This document shows, in pieces, positions 57,271 through 64,000 of a DNA stretch of 64,000 nt. A program made the translations under genes and the position numbers. Position 1 is the first letter of the stretch; each line of letters starts with the position of its first letter. This DNA comes from Patiria miniata. Its lineage: Eukaryota > Echinodermata > Asteroidea > Valvatida > Asterinidae. The DNA lies in contig NW_024037048.1 of NCBI RefSeq assembly GCF_015706575.1, forward strand, positions 14,897,512-14,961,511, written 5' to 3'. A model generated the notes under the pieces. The model made no database searches and had not been told where the DNA came from. It saw only the letters and a list, made by a program, of their open reading frames with translations.

Positions 57271-60200
57271 GACGAAGTTGGAAAAGAAACACGCATCGCG
57301 ATATCGGAACGCTTGCGCGTAGTTCAGACAAGTCAAAAGATCTATCTTTCCTTCTTTTTCTTTCTTTTTCTTTTTTCCATGGAAAGTGAATTTCGATTTT
57401 CAATTATTTAGCTTGACCCACCCACCCACAATTTGGAAAAAAGATCGAAATTTTAAACATTGAAAATTCTGAATGGCCCCTAAAGTACGACTTGCAACAC
57501 TTGCCTGTTAAATATTTAGAGAAAATAATTTTCTTGTATTGGAGTGAAATTATATCTCCTGATTTGTCGTCATATAAAACACAACACTTTTGAATTTGAA
57601 GAGGAATAGTTAGAAGATATAATTAATATATCCCGAAAATGTAGTGTGTTCAGCGCAAAAAAATAACTGGCGGTTTAGAGTGAACTTATTTGATGACAAA
57701 AAAAAACACGCTCGGTTTCCGGAAGATAACTCAAGAAATACATGTTACATGGAATTGATATTTCGTAATTGTTTAAAGTTACAGATTACAAAAATCTGTG
57801 TAAAAATTGAGTTGAGTTGTCTAGTAGTAAAAAAAAATATAGCAAAAATGCGTTGTATTAAAACGGAGAAAAACTGCCTCATTAAGTCAGCTTTAATTTT
57901 CTTTCAAAAGAGGGCGCGCTTCACAAATAGAGGTCACCACCGTAAATAGTCAACGTTCGTGACACAAAAACAACACACTCGGTTTCCAAACAATAACTCA
58001 AGAAATACCCAAAGACGTTGAATATGGAGAGCAATTATTAATCCATGAAAAAATATAACCAAAAGAATAAGTGAGTGAAGCACGAAAAATAGAAGACGCG
58101 TTTAAGTCAACGTTCATGGAACAAAAACAAACCTACTCGTTGTGGAGACGATTACTCAAGAAATGTTTGATGCCTTGCATTGAAATATTCCATAGTGATT
58201 TAACGTGATATATCAATCAAATCTCTCGAATTTGGATATGAATCGTTCCCCAATAATAAAAATATAGCAAAGACAGTGTGGCGTGTAAACGCGAAAAATA
58301 CAAGGCGAATTTGAGTCAACCTTCATGGAATAAAAACAATACCCTGTTTGTGGAGACAATAACTTAAAAAAAAACCATTGATGTGTTGGAGTGAAATTAT
58401 ATCTCCTGATTGGTCGTCATGTGTAACACAACTGGTTTGAATTTGGAAAGAAATCATTAAAAAATGGAATTAATATACCATGGAAATGTAGAGAGTTATT
58501 AAAGCACACAAATTTAATGGCGATTTTGAGTCAACTTTCATGACACAAAAACAACACACTCGGTTTCCAGAAGATAACTCAAGAAACATCTGTTGCGTGG
58601 AATTGAAATTTCGTAAGTTGATTAAATGTGACAGATAACAAACAATTGATGAATTTGGAGAGGAATCGTCAAACAATAAAAGTAATAATATCAAAATAAT
58701 GTACTGTGTTGACACGGAGAAAAACATACCTTATTAAAGTCAACTTTCATTTTATTTCAAAAGAGGGCGTGCCACACAAATAGTGGTCACCACAGTAAAG
58801 AATTTACCGCACTATATCGCACTCAGTTTCCAAACGATAACTCAAGAAATACCTGTTGCGTTGAATTGAAATTTCGTACATTAAATAAATTTGAAAGATA
58901 ACAAAAATATGTAGAATATAAAGAGGCAATGCTAGCCAATAAAAATAATATAACAAAACAATTCAGTGTGTTAAGCACGAACAAATAAAAAAACAAGACG
59001 AGTTTAAGTCAATGTTCATCAATAATTAACTCAAGAAAAATTTAAATTATATCTCTTGATAGGTCGAGATACAACACAACACAACACTTTCGAATGTGAA
59101 GAGGAATCATCAAACAATAACATTAATATATAGGCCTACCCAGAAAATGTAGCGTGTTAAACGCGAAAAATATCTGGCAAGTTTTAGTCAACTTCACAAG
59201 GCAAAAACACCACACTCGGTTTCCACAAGATAACTGAAGAAATATCTGTTGCATTAAATCAGAATGTATTCCGGGATCCCTTTGCCAGCTTTCCAGCTTT
59301 TTTGAAGCAATTCTGATGGTTTGTTTTTTTCCTCAAAAAAAATACAAGGGGTTAGTCTCATGTTTTTATTTCAATTTTGCCAAAACAATAGCTTTTCTCC
59401 AAAATAATTAATGCAAACATTCCGTGGAAAGTAGGAGAAGCTTCGATCAACATTTATAGACCCGGTTTTTTGAAGATTCGGCCGTCGGGGAATAATTTAA
59501 ACGAAGAGGACTACCATTTATTTGTCTCGATATTTAGTTTGCTTCTCCTATTTGTCATGATTAATCTCCTGGCTAAAATTCAATTCAATGCGGTTGTTTC
59601 ATGATAAAGCGTGTCCACGAGGACTGTTTTGTTTTCGTGCAATAAATAGGCGCATAATTTAATATTTTTTTCTGACGATTTGACAAAAAATATATATATT
59701 ATAGAACATTTGCCTATTTATACTTGGATGCAATTGAGATATGGCCAACACATACTCTTGGTTCTCTGCTGCAGCCAAAAGCAGTTATTTATTGGACTAA
59801 AACTTCTCGGGTTAAATTTCAAAGTATAAGGGTTTATCAGACACAAACGATGGACCTTCACTGTGGTCCCTTTAATTGTTAGCGGGCTCACCTGACCCAA
59901 ACCTTAATTGGACCTTAACCTTGGTCCTGTCTTAGCGGGCTCACCTGACCCAAACCATGGACCGTACTTTGGTCAAAATTTATGATCATCATGTCCCAAT
60001 GCTTCAACGCCAACGACAATTTTAAACTCTGGATTTTTTTTCTTTGAATTTCAAATTTTAAAAATGTTTAAATTCCATGTGATATTAACACAGATGTGCT
60101 GTTCCATTGTCGTACGGCGGGATCGAACAATATAATCTCTCGGGGAACAGCAGGAGAGATTGCAAGTCTGTGCAATTCATGTGCCCTCAATAGTCAGTTG

Positions 60201-61379
60201 GCGTCCAGCCCAACCCCTCCACCCTGACTAGCGCCGGTAGTTAACCGAGTGGCGAAACAGCGAGGCGCTTTGAACGGAGACTACACACGTCGAGTGAGCT
60301 ACAAGCGAGGTTTTCCAAATCCTAGCTTCACTCCAATACCGGATCCAGCTCTATTGCAAACCCCATGCCCGAAACCGGTTTACGGAACGAAGCCGGAGTT
60401 TGGGAAACCCCGGTATGTCTCATGGCCTCGGTGACTTTCGGTCGTTTTGTAAACATAGGCTTCGTGCCCGGTTCGGAACAAAGCCATGTAAGGCCCCTAA
60501 TCAGACAAGTGGCTTTGTCATTTACTTGTATGGTATGGTCTCACTGGTATGGGGGAGGGGAGGGGGAAGGGGGGGGGGGCTGGGATCGTTCAACTATCCC
60601 ACCCCACCCCCATCGTCGCTACGTCATTGCTTCAGAGATTATTATAAATCGAGGTGGTTCGCAATACAGAATGGCAAACTCTGGTGTGATTTGTCCGGAT
60701 ATCACCAGGGCTAGTTCAGGGTGAATCGTGCGCTTTATGCGGAGGCCACAAACTAGCAAATGTAGGAAGTCTGGTCGTTCCATACAAGCCTTTCTCGTTT
60801 AAATCACTTAACATGCTTTATTGGAACTGTGTCATTACTTTAGGTAGTGAACGTTTGCTTTTTAGGTCCATCATCACCGGTCATACATTCTAACATTTCT
60901 GGAAATGATTATTCGGGAGATATTCAAGTGTAAAAACCTTTTCCACATTTAGAAGGCCACGATTATACACGGGCCGTATATGATGCGTAAAGTTCATGGA
61001 AGTTTATTTAACTGTATTTTATTTCCTCAAAGTCCCAATCAAGGAGCAAAGCCTACCTCAGGGGCATAACTACGGGGACACGGGGCATTTACCCCACCCC
61101 CTGTGGAAGCCGGCCCAGCCCTCCCCCGCCCCATTTTGAAAACCTGAATTAAAACATTCACTGTAAGCTGTAATAATACGTTTATTTTGCATTTAGTGCA
61201 GCCTTTGAAAAAAAAACCACGCACCTCAGGTGCCCTACCCCAAGTTAAACCCAAGTTTCTCCGCTGGCTTGAGTACGATTTAATTCCTCATAATCCCGAA
61301 TATATCCACACAATTTAATAGACTGAAGCGCCAACTGTACATTGAATAAATCACGGCCGGTGTATACGTCACTTGTCTA

Positions 61380-61713
61380 TCCACCAATCACAGTTTGTCG
61401 GTGACAAGTCGGTGACGACAAGTCGGTGACAACAAGTGAGTGGTCTGTGACTGACAGATTGTGTGTGTCAATCATAAATTCCATATTTGGATGTGTCACC
61501 GACATCCATACAATATCCACCAATAAGAAGCGGCCATTTCAATCTCGGTGACTAGTTTTTATGGTGACTTTATAGCCTCAACGACATTAACACTCGTATC
61601 ATTAATATGAAGCGAGTCGGTGATGTGTGATTGACAGCGCACAGGAGCCATGCAATCACAATCCAGGTCCGAGTTTTTAGTCACTGCTCAGGAAATCGAT
61701 GGCACTATTTAAG
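61380..61713 (+). promoter_or_regulatory. Putative promoter, copy B
   Basis: TATTTAAG at 61706-61713, with GTCGGTGAC repeats near 61397, 61408 and 61421 and CCAAT motifs as in copy A. About 30 bp (near 61588-61615) are inserted relative to copy A. Confidence 0.48.
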
Positions 61714-61736
61714 ACACGTGGGGCCGTCCATCCTTC

Positions 61737-61806
61737 ACATCAACCACAGGTCACCTTCGGACGACAACCAGAGAGAGAACTGACTGCAAGAACAAGATTT
61801 TGCTCG
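61737..61806 (+). other. Putative first exon (untranslated), copy B
   Basis: Ends TTGCTCG followed by GTGAGTG; same sequence as 30010-30079 apart from a few substitutions. No ATG. Confidence 0.45.
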
Positions 61807-63347
61807 GTGAGTGTTTGAAACAATCATTTTTCCTCTGAAGAAATTTGTTGTTTTTGCACAATGTGTTTGAATCAATGCGGGATTCAGATTTTGTTGAATG
61901 TTGCTGATTCAATGATTCTCCAAACAGCGAGCGCGGTGGTAGGCTTGATATTTTCCCGTCTTTGTGTGCTTGTGAAAATGTGGTAGCTTGAGGACTGAAA
62001 AAAAAACCAAGATTTTTATGAACAAATTGTTCTTTTTCATTTCACTATGACTCTGATACACGTCTGCTAACAGCAAAACCAGCGCGCTAATTCCGATCCA
62101 GAAGTTGTGCCTTTTCCCAACGACCACTTTGGAGTTGATAAAGTATTGCGATAATTTACAAATGTGTTTGAAATTAACTTGTTCAGACGGACTTTGTTTG
62201 TGCATAACATTCACTAAGCCCGTCTGAAAGAGTTAATTTCAAACACTTTTGTAAATTATCGAGCTATTTTATTTCAGCTCTTATAATGTAAACAGTTGGT
62301 GCGGATGCAGACCACGGTTTTGCGAGTTCAAATTTCAAGGCAATAAAAATGAGGAATTCCTGTCTGGCAATATTTCCGCTACTACTTCAATTGTGCACTC
62401 TCAAAAACAAATTGTCCAAATACTTACTGGTTTCTTTACTTCTTGAACAAAAATCATTTGGATTCTTGTCGATATGGATAATACACTACGAAGTCACATT
62501 TATGGGCTTTTTTATTTAGGTTCGACTGTTAGGTTGGACTGTTTTCTGACCGCAGTTTTTCGCAAGCATAAAACATCAAGTTCCCTGCTGTGATTCAGAA
62601 CAGTAAAGATGTATTGATCATTCAAAATAATATTTCAGAGGAACTACAAATCGGTGTTTCACATTTTCGGTTTCCAAAAAAAAGTCTCTCAAAACCTGGA
62701 CTCTTTATAACCTGGCCAATATTTTGGCATGATCAAGCACACTCTTACTTTTTGCCTCCCTTTTTCCTATTGACTTTATCGTTTAAATTTCCAAACATGA
62801 AATCCTAGTGCAATGTACTCATATTATTTCCGGATATCACTCAAACTCAATCAGAATGAAAAGTTATGCGGAAGTTGGTCACGGAAGAACGTATACAGGT
62901 ATCCGGACATCTCAAAATGCCGGTCTTATATGTGTTATTATTTGTGGATATTCTCAGTGCCTTTGAACTCTGTTGTTCAACTGGCATTTTGCTATAGTTC
63001 ACAGTGCGCCATTCCGGTTTCATCAAGTTACTTTTAAGCATTGCAGGATAAAAGTGTCACTGGTCAGAATAGACTAGAGGGCGCAAATACAAACGCACTG
63101 GATCATGATGATGCACACAGTTTTATACAAGTTCAATAGCTGGATGCATTTTGTAGAATTCATGGATAGATTTGATTTTTGGAGAACGCATTTGAGATAA
63201 ATAGTCAACCCAAATTACATTTTCACTGTACAGACATTTTTTTGGCCGTATTGTACTTGTGGAATTCAGCTATGCCTCCCCACCAGACTCAAAGTTATCT
63301 CCTAGAGGATTTTTAATGACTCATATTTTTGTTGGTATTTTTTTCAG

Positions 63348-63408
63348 CCAGCAATCCGCTCAAGTGCTGAAGAGTGCTTCGGCGAGAGAATTCAAGAACT
63401 GTGCTTAG
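63348..63408 (+). CDS. Putative 61-bp internal exon, copy 3
   Basis: Acceptor TTTTTTTCAG, donor GTGAGTGTC. The open frame reads PAIRSSAEECFGERIQEL then CL. Against copy 1 it has V to A and R to G, both non-silent, so this copy may be relaxing. Confidence 0.48.
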
Positions 63409-63544
63409 GTGAGTGTCTGTTAAAATTTTCTTCATTCAAGCATCAGAATAGAGCAGTGATTTGGTAGGAGACTGTTCCTTTTTTCTATGCATTTAATATT
63501 TTTGATCCAAATTAGAAACCAGAAAACGTCATTCAATTACCTCT

Positions 63545-64000
63545 ACGAAAAATATCATCCTGGCCATGATGGTTAGTCTTCTCAATTATCCCTTCTAAAA
63601 ATATATCCTCCAAGCCATAGTCTCCTCAATTATCCCTTCTAAAAATATCCTCCTAGCCATGACGGTTAGTCTCCTCAATGATCTCATCTAAAAAATATCT
63701 TCCAAGCCGTGATGCTTTGTCTGTTCAATAATCTCGTCTAAAAAGAATTCCTCCAAGCCATGATGATTACTATCCTAAATTATTATCAACTCTAAAAAAA
63801 AATAGCTTCCAAGCCGTGATGGTTTGTGCGTTCAATAATTTCTTCTAAAAAAATCCTCCTAGCCATGATGGTTAGTCTCCTCAATTTTCCCTTCTAAAAT
63901 ATCCTCCTAGCCGTGGTGATTAGTCTCCTCAATTATCCCTTCTAAAATATATCATCCAAGCCATGATGGTTTTCATTTCAATAATCTCTTCAAAAAAAAT
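63545..64000 (+). repeat. ~50-bp minisatellite, third locus
   Basis: Same unit as 31810-32890, downstream of exon copy 3, truncated by the window end. Confidence 0.9.

Larger units (their letters stand above)
57590..64000. repeat. Segmental duplication 2, copy B (runs off the window)
   Basis: Counterpart of 25085-32560 in the same orientation; still matching at the last base. Confidence 0.88.

Overview
This is animal nuclear DNA, AT-rich and dominated by repeats. Introns with GT/AG borders, tRNA-derived SINE bodies, fold-back and TIR elements, satellites and large segmental duplications rule out a prokaryote. The two recognisable genes, an endophilin A and a Na-dependent SLC12 cation-chloride cotransporter, are metazoan families. 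An invertebrate, possibly a marine deuterostome, is a guess from the texture of the sequence and cannot be settled here. No long intact ORF exists; every coding call is a single exon recognised by family match, splice borders and phase.

Layout. 0.5-7.3 kb (minus strand): C-terminal exons of an NKCC/NCC-like SLC12 gene, partly duplicated and eroded (copy I 1404-3547, copy II 5894-7238), with one transmembrane exon at 4248-4370 and a terminal exon at 545-659. 8.3-19.1 kb (minus strand): N-BAR exons of endophilin A. One upstream exon (19053-19113) and one downstream exon (8277-8343) flank a tandem array of about 3.66 kb units carrying three copies of exon A and four of exon B. Phases allow only one A plus one B to be joined in frame in the usual order; two of the four B copies have frameshifts. 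The 3' end of endophilin and the middle of SLC12 are not in the window.

19.8-25 kb: long fold-backs, then a segmental duplication (21.3-25.0 kb, repeated at 45.4-51.3 kb) with a 223-bp satellite. 25-32.6 kb: a second duplication, repeated at 57.6-64.0 kb, with a divergent tandem region, a TATA-type promoter, a first exon with a strong donor, a 61-bp internal exon and a 50-bp minisatellite that runs off the window end. 33-38.6 kb: more copies of that locus, hAT-like MITEs, and a 1.1-kb TIR element filled with a 22-bp array. 38843-39342 is a run of 500 N. 39.3-45.3 kb: a rearranged copy of the 2.8-4.1 kb region, a perfect 26-bp palindrome and a 43-bp minisatellite. 46.2-48.3 kb: three clustered or nested TIR elements with 7-bp target duplications, supported by empty sites elsewhere in the window. 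51.3-57.1 kb: largely single-copy DNA with no recognised gene.

Most notable: (1) the endophilin exon array; (2) the related TIR families with 7-bp target duplications and internal minisatellites; (3) several TIR/MITE elements that carry tandem arrays; (4) strong enrichment of the nonamer AGAGGGCGC. I found no reverse transcriptase, transposase, capsid or envelope coding region.
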